Shown here: positions 1-7,884 of the stretch, one piece after another
Layout: each line of letters opens with the position of its first letter
Numbering within the stretch: the stretch's first letter is position 1
Source of the DNA: an uncultured Erysipelotrichaceae bacterium
GTDB taxonomy: Bacteria; Bacillota_I; Bacilli_A; Acholeplasmatales; Anaeroplasmataceae
Length of the DNA: 13,849 bases
Assembly: GCA_902796895.1 (NCBI GenBank)
Contig: CADBQV010000074.1
Span: forward strand, 1-13,849
Direction of reading: 5' to 3'
Notes under the pieces: generated by a model
Told to the model about the DNA's origin: nothing
The model's database searches: none
What the model saw: the letters and a program-made list of their open reading frames with translations, nothing else
Program-made: the position numbers and the translations under genes

Positions 1-690
1 CCAAAAGATGGTTATATGTTTACTACAAATGTATCATCTACACTTCCTATCGCTATTGCTAAAAAATATGGCCTAAAAGTAGAAATTACTTTAACTGGAT
101 TTAAGTTTATTGGTGAAAAAGCTCGTGAAATGGAAGAAACAGGAAGAGGTACATATGTATTTGGATTTGAAGAATCATATGGCTGTTTAGTTTCTGATTG
201 TGTTCGTGATAAAGATTCAATTCAAGCAATTTTAATGCTTTGTGAAACTGCTGCATACTACCGTGAAAAGGGTATGGATTTAGTTGATGCATTAAATCAA
301 ATTTATGAAGAATATGGTTATTATGAAGAAGGAATTACAAATATTGGCTTAGCTGGTTTAGAGGGTAAAGCTAAAATTGGAAGAATTATGGATTTCTTCA
401 GAACTAATGATATCGCATTAAAAGGATTTGAGATTTTAGCTAAGGATGATGTTAAATTATCTGTTCATACTGATTATAAGAAGGATGAAAAGACTAAGAT
501 TTTACTTCCTCAATCTAATGTTATTAAATATTATTTAAATGATAATATGTGGTTTGTATTACGTCCATCAGGAACAGAACCAAAATTAAAAGTATATTAT
601 GGTGTAGTAGGCAAAACTCAAGCTGAGGCAGATAATAAGCTAGAAGAATTAAAGAAAGAAGTAATGGCTATCGTTAATTTAATTAAGTAA
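1..690 (+). CDS. Phosphohexomutase (phosphoglucomutase/phosphomannomutase family), C-terminal part
   Basis: This is the last 229 codons of an alpha-D-phosphohexomutase, which moves phosphate between C1 and C6 of a hexose phosphate in the cytoplasm. The frame is open from base 1 (PKDGYMFTTN...), so the ATG at 16 is internal and the true start lies upstream. Two family landmarks are visible. One is the sugar-binding loop GFEESYG at about nt 163-183. The other is the phosphate-binding loop RPSGTEPKLKVYY, starting at nt 562 in the C-terminal domain. The catalytic phosphoserine and metal-binding loop would be upstream, outside the window. The FEESYG form resembles the Bacillota PgcA/YhxB-type phosphoglucomutases more than GlmM, but substrate choice between glucose and mannose cannot be read from this part. 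A terminator follows directly, so this gene ends its transcription unit. Confidence 0.93.
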   Translation, partial: PKDGYMFTTNVSSTLPIAIAKKYGLKVEITLTGFKFIGEKAREMEETGRGTYVFGFEESYGCLVSDCVRDKDSIQAILMLCETAAYYREKGMDLVDALNQIYEEYGYYEEGITNIGLAGLEGKAKIGRIMDFFRTNDIALKGFEILAKDDVKLSVHTDYKKDEKTKILLPQSNVIKYYLNDNMWFVLRPSGTEPKLKVYYGVVGKTQAEADNKLEELKKEVMAIVNLIK

Positions 691-695
691 TTATG

Positions 696-729
696 TTGAG
701 TCTAGATTATTCTAGACTCAATTTTATTG
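696..729 (+). terminator. Rho-independent terminator after the phosphohexomutase gene
   Basis: A perfect 11-bp inverted repeat (TTGAGTCTAGA at 696-706 and TCTAGACTCAA at 711-721) with a TTAT loop is followed by TTTTATTG. It starts 5 nt after the TAA stop at 688-690. The T-run is short and broken by an A, so termination may be incomplete. Confidence 0.85.
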
Positions 730-745
730 AAAATAATTAATTTAA

Positions 746-774
746 TTGATAAAAATAAGCTTTTGTGGTATTAT
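746..774 (+). promoter_or_regulatory. Sigma-A-type promoter for the pyrophosphatase-ychF unit
   Basis: TTGATA at 746-751 and TATTAT at 769-774 are separated by exactly 17 bp. Transcription would start near 781, giving a leader of roughly 23 nt that contains the SD. The -10 box lies inside a 19-bp palindrome. An alternative -35, TTGAAA at 727-732, has only a poor -10 partner near 750. Confidence 0.6.
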
Positions 775-783
775 TAATACCAC
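765..783 (+). promoter_or_regulatory. 19-bp perfect palindrome over the -10 box (candidate operator)
   Basis: GTGGTATTA (765-773), a central T (774) and TAATACCAC (775-783) form a perfect inverted repeat with 9-bp arms. It covers the predicted -10 box and start point, the usual place for a repressor site. I do not recognise the motif as a known Bacillota operator. No T-run follows it, so it is not a terminator. Confidence 0.5.
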
Positions 784-803
784 ATATGAAAGGATTTGAT
801 TTT

Positions 804-1334
804 ATGAATATTTGGCATGATATAGATAATGATAGAATCACTAAAGATGAATTTATAGCATGTATTGAAATACCTAAGGGTAGCAAGAAAAAATATGAAT
901 TAGATAAAGAAACAGGAATGATTATTCTAGATAGAATTTTATATACATCTACTCACTATCCTGCAAACTATGGTTTTATTCCAAGAACTTATAGTGATGA
1001 TAGAGACCCACTTGATGTATTAGTATTATCATATGAATCATTTGATCCACTTGTGCTTGTTAGATGCAAACCAATTGGTGTTGTTAAAATGATTGATGAT
1101 GATATGATTGATGAAAAAATTATTTCTGTATGTGTCAATGACCCATCTATGAACATATATAATGATATAAGTGAACTTCCAAAACACTTATTTGATGAAA
1201 TAAGACATTTCTTTACTGTATATAAGCAATTAGAGGGTAAAGAGACAGTTGTAACTGATGTTTTTGGTGTTGATGAAGCTAAAAAGGTTATAACTGAATC
1301 TATTGAAGCATATAATAATTTATATTTGAAATAA
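804..1334 (+). CDS. ppa: Inorganic pyrophosphatase, family I (soluble)
   Basis: Hydrolyses pyrophosphate to two phosphates in the cytoplasm, pulling biosynthetic reactions forward. The 176-residue product has the usual size for family I. Active-site features in order: E22 in IEIPKGSKKKYE with K29/K30 and E32, R44 in LDRILY, Y56 in HYPANYGFIP, and the metal-binding acidic cluster D66-R-D68-P-L-D71. Later come DDDMIDEK and the VYK motif near the C-terminus, matching the Tyr-Lys pair of the family. The second signature residue is Arg, where the textbook pattern has a small or acidic residue. I chose the ATG at 804 because GAAAGGA (788-794) lies 9 nt upstream. A GTG at 765 in the same frame would add 13 residues, but it lies inside the promoter palindrome. 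ychF follows after 15 nt and is probably co-transcribed. Confidence 0.93.
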   Translation: MNIWHDIDNDRITKDEFIACIEIPKGSKKKYELDKETGMIILDRILYTSTHYPANYGFIPRTYSDDRDPLDVLVLSYESFDPLVLVRCKPIGVVKMIDDDMIDEKIISVCVNDPSMNIYNDISELPKHLFDEIRHFFTVYKQLEGKETVVTDVFGVDEAKKVITESIEAYNNLYLK

Positions 1335-1349
1335 TAAAGGAGAATTAAA

Positions 1350-2450
1350 ATGGCTTTAACAGCAGGTATAGTAGGATTACCTAATGTAGGTAAATCTACT
1401 TTATTTAACGCAATAACAAAGGCAGGTGCCCTAGCTGCAAATTATCCATTTGCGACAATCGAACCAAACGTAGGTATGGTTGAGGTACCTGATGAAAGAT
1501 TAAAAGTATTATCTAGCATGTATAACCCTAAAAAGACTACACCAGCAGTTTGTGAATTTACAGACATTGCAGGTTTAGTAAAGGGTGCATCTAAGGGTGA
1601 AGGCTTAGGAAACCAATTTTTAGGCAATATTAGAAGCTGTGATGCAATATTAGAGGTTGTAAGATGCTTTGAGGATTCAAACGTTACACACGTAGAAGGT
1701 AGTGTAGATCCTGTAAGAGATGCTAAAATTATTAATTTAGAATTAATACTTGCAGATTTAGAGCAAGTACAAAAAAGAATTCCAAAGATTGAAAAGAAAG
1801 CTCAATCTAAGGTCGATGATGCACCACTTGAATATGCATTATTAAAAAGAATTGAAGAAGCATTATTAAATGAATTACCAGTTAGATCACTTACTTTTTC
1901 TGAACAAGAAGAAAAATATCTAAATACATATTGCTTTTTAACAGCAAAGCCTTTTATGTATGTCGCAAATATTAAAGAGGATTATATCGCAGATCAAACA
2001 AATGATAAAATATATCAAGCATTATTAAAATACGCAAATGAGACTAATGCTAAATGTATTGCTATATCTGCAGAGATTGAATCTGAAATTGCCATGCTTG
2101 ATGATGATGAAAAGGAAATGTTTTTAGCTGATTATGGTGTTAAAGAACCAGGCTTAAATAAATTAGTTAGAGAGACATATGACCTTTTAGGATATCAAAC
2201 TTATTTTACAACAGGACCTGATGAGTGTAGAGCTTGGACATTTAAAAAAGGTATGCTTGCACCTGAATGTGCTGGTATAATTCATACTGATTTCCAAAGA
2301 GGATTCATTAGAGCTGAAACTGTTTCATATGATGATTTAATGAAATCAGGATCAATGATTAAGGCAAGAGAAGCAGGACTTGTAAGACAAGAAGGAAAGG
2401 ATTATGTCGTTAAAGATGGCGATATAATTTTATTCAAATTCAATGTTTAA
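1350..2450 (+). CDS. ychF: Ribosome-binding ATPase YchF (Obg/OLA1 family)
   Basis: A P-loop NTPase of the Obg family that hydrolyses ATP rather than GTP and binds ribosomes. In other bacteria it is linked to stress responses and translation of leaderless messages. Motifs seen: G1 GLPNVGKST (residues 9-17), G3 DIAG (72-75), and NIKE (207-210) where GTPases carry NKxD; this replacement is the YchF hallmark of ATP preference. A coiled-coil hairpin insertion occupies roughly residues 130-200, and the C-terminal TGS domain covers about 280-366 (YQTYFTTGPDECRAWTFKKG onward). The 366-residue length is typical, so the gene is intact. An SD, AAAGGAG, at 1336-1342 supports the ATG at 1350. The gene follows ppa after 15 nt and ends at a strong terminator. 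Confidence 0.97.
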   Translation: MALTAGIVGLPNVGKSTLFNAITKAGALAANYPFATIEPNVGMVEVPDERLKVLSSMYNPKKTTPAVCEFTDIAGLVKGASKGEGLGNQFLGNIRSCDAILEVVRCFEDSNVTHVEGSVDPVRDAKIINLELILADLEQVQKRIPKIEKKAQSKVDDAPLEYALLKRIEEALLNELPVRSLTFSEQEEKYLNTYCFLTAKPFMYVANIKEDYIADQTNDKIYQALLKYANETNAKCIAISAEIESEIAMLDDDEKEMFLADYGVKEPGLNKLVRETYDLLGYQTYFTTGPDECRAWTFKKGMLAPECAGIIHTDFQRGFIRAETVSYDDLMKSGSMIKAREAGLVRQEGKDYVVKDGDIILFKFNV

Positions 2451-2476
2451 TTTATATGAAAAAATATGAAAAATTG

Positions 2477-2503
2477 GAGTTTTAAAAAAACTCCTTTTTT
2501 TTC
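2477..2503 (+). terminator. Rho-independent terminator after ychF
   Basis: GGAGTTTT (2477-2484) pairs with AAAACTCC (2488-2495) around an AAA loop and is followed by eight T (2496-2503). It lies 26 nt after the ychF stop and separates it from the SMC operon. Confidence 0.93.
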
Positions 2504-2547
2504 GTCAAAAAAACCTAAAAAATGCGTAAAAAATGGGGTCTAATTAA

Positions 2548-2576
2548 TTGAAAAAATGTAAGCGTTTTGATATAAT
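2548..2576 (+). promoter_or_regulatory. Strong extended -10 promoter for the SMC-sepF operon
   Basis: TTGAAA (2548-2553) and TATAAT (2571-2576) are 17 bp apart, and TG at 2568-2569 makes an extended -10. A-rich tracts at 2518-2522 and 2528-2533, about 10 bp apart, could act as an UP-like element. Transcription would start near 2583, leaving a leader of about 34 nt with the SD AAGGGAG at 2601-2607. Confidence 0.85.
2557..2570 (+). promoter_or_regulatory. cre-like site in the promoter spacer
   Basis: TGTAAGCGTTTTGA matches the CcpA-site consensus TGWAARCGYTWNCW at 13 of 14 positions; only the C near the 3' end is replaced by G. It sits between the -35 and -10 boxes, where a bound CcpA would block transcription. 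CcpA is not encoded in this window, so a functional cre is inferred only. Confidence 0.4.
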
Positions 2577-2616
2577 ATACAATGTATATTAAATATTAAT
2601 AAGGGAGATATGAATT

Positions 2617-4038
2617 ATGGATTTTTTTAATATGGTTCCAGATAGCTTTTTCTCTTTATTAGCATCAAAAAATAAAAGAATTTATCTAGCGAGTATACTA
2701 CAGGTCTTCAAGGTTTATGAAACAGGAACTATTCTAGGTATCGACAAAAAAATCGTTGTTGATGACTTAGTATTCTTCTACGATACTAATTCCAATTATT
2801 TGTTTGAAGTTGAAGATTTAGAGGATGAAGAATCTAACCCACAAAACAAAAGAGAGTTAGCAAATTATGTTTTAAGAAGAATGGAAGAATGCGGATGGAT
2901 TTATGTAGATGTAACTAATGACTACATGGAAGTTTTAAACTTCTCAGATGTTGCTATTACATTATGTGAAGCTATCTTAAATGCTTATCCACAATTCGAA
3001 TATAGCGATGAGGATTTACCAGTTGATTTTGTAAATCCAAACGAGTACCAAGGCTATATTTATGAAATATATACTTTGTTAAATCAAAAGGACAATGTTG
3101 AATATGCAATTACATTCGATTTAGTTTATTCTAATACTAGAAAATTAATTCGTGCTATTAGAAGATTAGATGCAAGAATGAAAGAATATATTCAATCAGT
3201 AATTGATAATACTGAAATTAAAGATTTAATGGAAAAATTAATTGCTTATAAAAATGATATTTACGATAAGAGCTATGTTAAATTAAAAGTCTCTGATAAT
3301 ATCGATAGATATAGATTAAGTATCGTTACAACTCTTGAAAATTTCCAAGAGGATAGAAGTATTGTTCAAGCAATATCTAATAACTATCTTCCACAATGTA
3401 ATAGTCAAGAAGAAGCAATGATGAAGACTGTTAGATATATTGATGAAGTTGTTGATGCATTCAATGCAATTGAAGACTTTATTACTGAAATAGATAACAA
3501 AAATAGAAATTATATCAATTCAACAATTGGTAAGATTAAATTCTTACTTGCTGAGGATGATAATATTGTTGGTAAGATCAATACAATATTAAAGCATGTT
3601 AAGAATCAAAATAAGAAAGGTAAGCTTGATAAATCAATGCGTCTTGTTGATACATTATATCACTTCCCTAATCTTAAGGTATTTGATCAAGAAAGATCAT
3701 TATATCAACCAAGAGGTAGATATGCAAAAACTGAAGGAGGAATCCTTGAGGATGTATGGATCGATGGATTTGATATTAATGATGAAGAATTCATGTCACA
3801 ATTTACTCAAGCATATGACGAAGAAGAGATTGCAGCATTCTTATTAAGATATATGCAAGATGGTGTATTTAAAGCAAGCTTTGTTATAGATGAAAATTGT
3901 AGTGATTCAGATTTCTTAATGGTTGTATACTGCATAATCTATGCAGCAGAAAATGATTATGAAGTCGAAATTTTAGATAGCATTGTTGAAACTGAAACAT
4001 TTGCTATGAAGGATTTCAAAATATATAAGGTTAAATAA
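2617..4038 (+). CDS. jetA: JetA/MukF-like kleisin subunit of a Wadjet-type SMC complex
   Basis: Predicted kleisin that bridges the two heads of the SMC ATPase encoded downstream. The 473-residue soluble protein has no signal peptide. The start, MDFFNMVPDSFFSLLASKNK followed by IYLASILQVFKVYE and ILGID, matches from memory the start of Wadjet JetA proteins, a family once called DUF5716. Residues about 1-110 look like winged-helix dimerisation modules. A long helical middle (about 130-340) comes next, then an acidic C-terminal part (EEFMSQFTQAYDEEEIAAFLLRYM) that would hold the C-terminal winged helix binding the ATPase head. The ATG at 2617 has GGGAG 9 nt upstream. Neighbours support the call: a JetB-like gene 12 nt downstream and an SMC gene after it. 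Codon use resembles the flanking genes, with no sign of recent transfer. The exact type assignment is less certain than the MukF-like role. Confidence 0.75.
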   Translation: MDFFNMVPDSFFSLLASKNKRIYLASILQVFKVYETGTILGIDKKIVVDDLVFFYDTNSNYLFEVEDLEDEESNPQNKRELANYVLRRMEECGWIYVDVTNDYMEVLNFSDVAITLCEAILNAYPQFEYSDEDLPVDFVNPNEYQGYIYEIYTLLNQKDNVEYAITFDLVYSNTRKLIRAIRRLDARMKEYIQSVIDNTEIKDLMEKLIAYKNDIYDKSYVKLKVSDNIDRYRLSIVTTLENFQEDRSIVQAISNNYLPQCNSQEEAMMKTVRYIDEVVDAFNAIEDFITEIDNKNRNYINSTIGKIKFLLAEDDNIVGKINTILKHVKNQNKKGKLDKSMRLVDTLYHFPNLKVFDQERSLYQPRGRYAKTEGGILEDVWIDGFDINDEEFMSQFTQAYDEEEIAAFLLRYMQDGVFKASFVIDENCSDSDFLMVVYCIIYAAENDYEVEILDSIVETETFAMKDFKIYKVK

Positions 4039-4050
4039 TAGGAGAGAGAC

Positions 4051-4635
4051 ATGTTAGAAGCACTTGAAAAAATGAGTACAACTCAACAAGAACAATTTAA
4101 AGATACAGCAAATAAGATTTTACAATGTACTTTCTTATCTAGAGATAAAAAAGATAATCGTGAAGCTTATTATTTCTTAATGAGCTATAAACAAATATTC
4201 GATGATTTCTTTAAAATCTTAGGATATGAAATAACTTTAGATATGGCATCAGGTAGTGTAATGCTTACTGGACCTAATGCTCAAACAGTTATGAAATTAA
4301 AAAGAGATGAAACATTAATTTTATTAATCCTTCGTCTTTTATATCATGAAAAAATGAAAGATACATCATTAAATGAAAATATCGTATGTTCTATTTCTGA
4401 TATTCATGAAAAATATGATTATCTTGAAATTAAAAAGAAATTAAATAAAACTGATTTAGTTTCTGCATTAAGATTATATAGAAGAATTAATTTAATCGAA
4501 GCTACTGGTGATTTAACAACTTCAGCATGTAAAATTGTTATTCTTCCTACAATATTAATGGCTATCAAATCTGAAGATATTACAGAAGTAGTAAATACAA
4601 TTAATAGAATTAACGTTGAGGAGGCTGCTGAATAA
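4051..4635 (+). CDS. jetB: JetB/MukE-like accessory subunit of the SMC complex
   Basis: Predicted KITE-type (MukE-like) winged-helix protein that binds the kleisin and helps load the SMC ring on DNA. The 194-residue acidic protein has a helical N-terminal half. Its core segment (DETLILLILRLLYHEKM, then a winged-helix pattern ending in RLYRRINLIEATGD) is typical of MukE/JetB proteins, where a dedicated helix precedes the winged helix. The family I have in mind is the Wadjet JetB group formerly called DUF6063, but I assign it mainly by position between jetA and the SMC gene. AGGAG at 4040-4044 serves the ATG at 4051. The TAA stop (4633-4635) overlaps the ATG of the next gene by one base (TAATG), which suggests translational coupling and fixed stoichiometry. 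Confidence 0.7.
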   Translation: MLEALEKMSTTQQEQFKDTANKILQCTFLSRDKKDNREAYYFLMSYKQIFDDFFKILGYEITLDMASGSVMLTGPNAQTVMKLKRDETLILLILRLLYHEKMKDTSLNENIVCSISDIHEKYDYLEIKKKLNKTDLVSALRLYRRINLIEATGDLTTSACKIVILPTILMAIKSEDITEVVNTINRINVEEAAE

Positions 4636-7600
4636 TGAAAAAATTAGTTAAGGTTAGATTAATAAACTGGCATTACCTTGCAAATGAAACTCTTGAAATT
4701 AATGGTAATACATTACTTACTGGTGCAAACGCATCTGGTAAATCAACAATAATGGATGCTATTACATTTGTTTTAACTGCAGGTGATACAAACTTCAATA
4801 TTGCAGCTAACGAAAAAGGTAAACGTGACTTACGTGGTTATGTAAAATGTAAGCTTGGTATGGATGATAAGGAATATTTAAGAAATGGTGATGTATATGG
4901 CCATATCGCACTTGAATTCCATGATGAAAAAACTGATGCTACATTTACAGTTGGTGCTGTAATTGATGCAACAGGAGATGTTGGTCCTGTTAAAACATTA
5001 TTCTATAGAAGCAGTGATGCAATCAATGATTCAATGTTTATTTCTGATGAAAAGAAAATCTATGATACAGTTGAATTTAGAAAACATAATCCATTCTTTG
5101 AATATTTCTTAACTAAGAAGGAAGCAAAGCGTGGCTTTAGAAATGCATTTGGTTCAATCAATGAAGATTTCTATAGATTAATTCCAAAGGCATTAGCATT
5201 CAAGCCTATTAGTGATGTTAAAGAATTCATTTACCAAAACATCCTTGAAGAAAAAGCAATTGATGTATCTGCAATTCAAGATTCAATTAGAGCTTATAAA
5301 GAATTAGAAATTACATTAAAACAAATTCAAGCTAAGATTTCTGATTTAAGAGAAATTGATGTAGTATATCAAGAAATTGTTAAGATTCAAGAAAATAAAG
5401 CATACATTGAATATTTAATGCATTTATTTGATGTAGAAGCAGTAAAGAATCAAATTATTGATGCTAAAAAGCAAATTGAACGTGAAGAACAATTAAAGAC
5501 ATCAAGACAAAATGATTTATTAGACATTGATAAAGAAAATCAAGCATTACAAGAACGTGCTAGAGAACTTTATAATATGCTTCAAAGCAATGAAACATTT
5601 AAAGCATCTGAATATGTTGATAAAGAAATCGTTAAGACTCAACATAATATTGAATCATTAGAAGAAAATCAACAAGCATTCTTAAAGAGAGTATCTAATT
5701 TTAAGGATATAGTTGCTCAACTTAAGAAATTAGCTAATGAAAAATTATATGGCGATGCAGCTAATATTAATTTATCATTAATTAATCAAAATGCTGTTAA
5801 TGATGCAAAAATTAAATTAACAGATTTCTATAATAGAATTAATGACTTAAAGGATCAAAAGAACCAAAAATTAGGTCAATTACAATTAAAGATTAATGAA
5901 ATAGTTCAAAATATTAATAGAATAAGTGTTGCAGCAAAGAATGCAGGACAAAATAGACGTAATTATCGTCCTGAATTAGTTGGTGTAAAACAAGAAATCG
6001 AAGAATCTTTAAAGAGAATTTATAATTATGATATTTCAGTTCATGTATTCTGTGAACTTTGTGAAATTACTGATCCTAAATGGGCAGATACAGTTGAAAT
6101 TTTCTTAGGTAATAGAAGATTTAATTTAATTGTTGAACCAAGATATTATGATCAAGCATTACAAATATTTGCAAGAATTAAAGATAAATATAGATTATAT
6201 GGTATTGGTTTAGTTAATACTAAGCAAATTTCTAAGTTTAAAACATTTGAACCTCAATCAATCGCATCAATCCTAGATTGTGAAAACCAAGATGCAAGAT
6301 GCTATGCAAATTCTATTGCTGGTTCAGTAATTATGGTTGATAATGAATTAGAACTAGAAAAATATCCTACATCTATTACAAATGATGGATTAATTTATAG
6401 AGGATTCTCTGTTACTGCATTAAATCCAAATGTTGAAAAACCATTCATTGGTAAAAATGCTGCTGCAAGAAGCCAAGCTGATTTAATTCAACAAGCTCAA
6501 GAAGCTAAATCTCAATATGGTAATTTAAAAGAACAATATGATAACTTAGAAGCAGAAATTCAATTAGTTAACCGTGTTGAAGTTAGAACTTTAATTGAAG
6601 ATTTAGACAAAGCATTATTATTAGAGAAGGAAAAAGCTACATTAATTGACTTAAAGCATCAAGCTAAACGTCAAAAGAATGCAACTCCAACTGAACTTGA
6701 AGATGATTATGAAAAGGTTCAAGAAACAATTAAAGCAAACGAAAACAAGAAGAATGAAACTTTAATTAGTATTGGTGCAATTAATACTAAGATTGCAAGC
6801 TTACGTCAAACAATCAATGAAAAGGAAGACGAATTAGTTAAGCTTCAAAATGAATTAAAGGAATTAGCTGGTGACAATGCTGTAATTGTAGAAAGAGCTA
6901 AAGAAGAATATAAGCAAATTATTGCTGGTCAAAGCTTTAAGCAAGCATTAGCTGCATATCAAGAAAGATATAATTCAGAAGAATCAAATTATCAAACATT
7001 ACAAGAGCATGTTACTACAATGCAATATGCTTATATCAACAAATATAATTCAACATTATCTGTTGGTTTAGCTGAAATGCCTAAATTTGAAGCTGAATTA
7101 AATAAACTTGAAAAGAGTGAATTAATTACTTATGAAAAGAAAGTAAGAGAAGCTCGTGAAGCAGCTGAAGTAGTATTCAAGGAAGATTTCATTGCTAAAT
7201 TAAGAAATAATATCTTAACAGCTGAACAAGAAATCTCTAAGATTAATGAAACATTATCTAATATTAAATTCGGTAATGATAAATATGAATTCATATTCCC
7301 AAGAAGTAGCGAATATGCAGAGTTCTATGATATGGTTACATCAGAATTAGTAGATATTAATCAAGGATTGTTCACATATGATTTCCAAAATAAATATGAT
7401 GAACAAATTAGAGAATTATTCGAAAGCTTAACTACAGATGAATTAAATAGCAATGGTGCTTTAAATAAATTTACTGATTATCGTACATATATGGATTACG
7501 ATATTAGAATTACTAATAACGATGGTCAAACAATGACTTATTCTAAAGTATTCAAAGAAAAATCAGGTGGTGAAACACAGGTTCCATTCTATGTTGCAAT

Positions 7601-7874
7601 AGTTGCTTCATTTGTTAGAGTTTATACAAAGAGTGGCTTTGGTGGTGGAGATCCAATTGGTATTATCATGTTCGATGAGGTATTCGATAAGATGGATGCT
7701 AACCGTATGCGTGCTATGATGTCATTCATTTCATCTATGCCACTACAAGTAATCATCGCATGTCCTCCACAAAGAATGAATATTTTGGAAGATTATGTAG
7801 ATACAACATTTGTAATGTATCGTAAGGGTACAAAAGCTAAAGTTGCTACATTATCAAGAAAAGAAAATAACTAG
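4635..7874 (+). CDS. jetC: SMC-like ATPase, JetC/MukB type
   Basis: Motor subunit of the complex: an ATP-driven, DNA-loop-extruding SMC protein. The 1079-residue length suits JetC. It has N-terminal Walker A GANASGKST (residues 30-38, K36), an ABC signature KSGGE (976-980), and Walker B IIMFDEVFD with D1014 and the catalytic E1015. All ATPase residues look intact. Two long coiled-coil arms (about 225-440 and 620-900, rich in Glu, Lys, Gln and Asn) flank a hinge-like globular part at about 445-615. The hinge contains HVFCELCEITDPKWADTVEI and LIVEPRYYDQALQIFARIKD. The start LVKVRLINWHYLANETLEI is the usual JetC/MukB opening strand. GAGGAGG at 4618-4624 is the SD, inside jetB. It is not the canonical chromosomal Smc, since the kleisin/KITE genes beside it are MukFE-like rather than ScpAB. 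A JetD (topoisomerase VI/Toprim-like nuclease) is not found downstream. Confidence 0.88.
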   Translation: MKKLVKVRLINWHYLANETLEINGNTLLTGANASGKSTIMDAITFVLTAGDTNFNIAANEKGKRDLRGYVKCKLGMDDKEYLRNGDVYGHIALEFHDEKTDATFTVGAVIDATGDVGPVKTLFYRSSDAINDSMFISDEKKIYDTVEFRKHNPFFEYFLTKKEAKRGFRNAFGSINEDFYRLIPKALAFKPISDVKEFIYQNILEEKAIDVSAIQDSIRAYKELEITLKQIQAKISDLREIDVVYQEIVKIQENKAYIEYLMHLFDVEAVKNQIIDAKKQIEREEQLKTSRQNDLLDIDKENQALQERARELYNMLQSNETFKASEYVDKEIVKTQHNIESLEENQQAFLKRVSNFKDIVAQLKKLANEKLYGDAANINLSLINQNAVNDAKIKLTDFYNRINDLKDQKNQKLGQLQLKINEIVQNINRISVAAKNAGQNRRNYRPELVGVKQEIEESLKRIYNYDISVHVFCELCEITDPKWADTVEIFLGNRRFNLIVEPRYYDQALQIFARIKDKYRLYGIGLVNTKQISKFKTFEPQSIASILDCENQDARCYANSIAGSVIMVDNELELEKYPTSITNDGLIYRGFSVTALNPNVEKPFIGKNAAARSQADLIQQAQEAKSQYGNLKEQYDNLEAEIQLVNRVEVRTLIEDLDKALLLEKEKATLIDLKHQAKRQKNATPTELEDDYEKVQETIKANENKKNETLISIGAINTKIASLRQTINEKEDELVKLQNELKELAGDNAVIVERAKEEYKQIIAGQSFKQALAAYQERYNSEESNYQTLQEHVTTMQYAYINKYNSTLSVGLAEMPKFEAELNKLEKSELITYEKKVREAREAAEVVFKEDFIAKLRNNILTAEQEISKINETLSNIKFGNDKYEFIFPRSSEYAEFYDMVTSELVDINQGLFTYDFQNKYDEQIRELFESLTTDELNSNGALNKFTDYRTYMDYDIRITNNDGQTMTYSKVFKEKSGGETQVPFYVAIVASFVRVYTKSGFGGGDPIGIIMFDEVFDKMDANRMRAMMSFISSMPLQVIIACPPQRMNILEDYVDTTFVMYRKGTKAKVATLSRKENN

Positions 7875-7884
7875 GAGGTAATAT

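Noticed and set aside
1442..1627. Minus-strand frame within ychF, and similar ones at 107-292, 7971-8210, 9874-10077 and 11192-11410
   Set aside because: All are antisense to strongly conserved coding regions, lack SD sites and show no family features.
2610..2630. Six-codon mini-ORF (ATG at 2610) overlapping the jetA start, as a leader peptide
   Set aside because: Its ATG is only 2 nt from the SD, too close for efficient initiation; the ATG at 2617 is correctly spaced and leads into jetA.
3596..3847. 83-codon plus-strand frame inside jetA
   Set aside because: It lies wholly inside the well-supported jetA frame, has no SD and encodes no recognisable motif.
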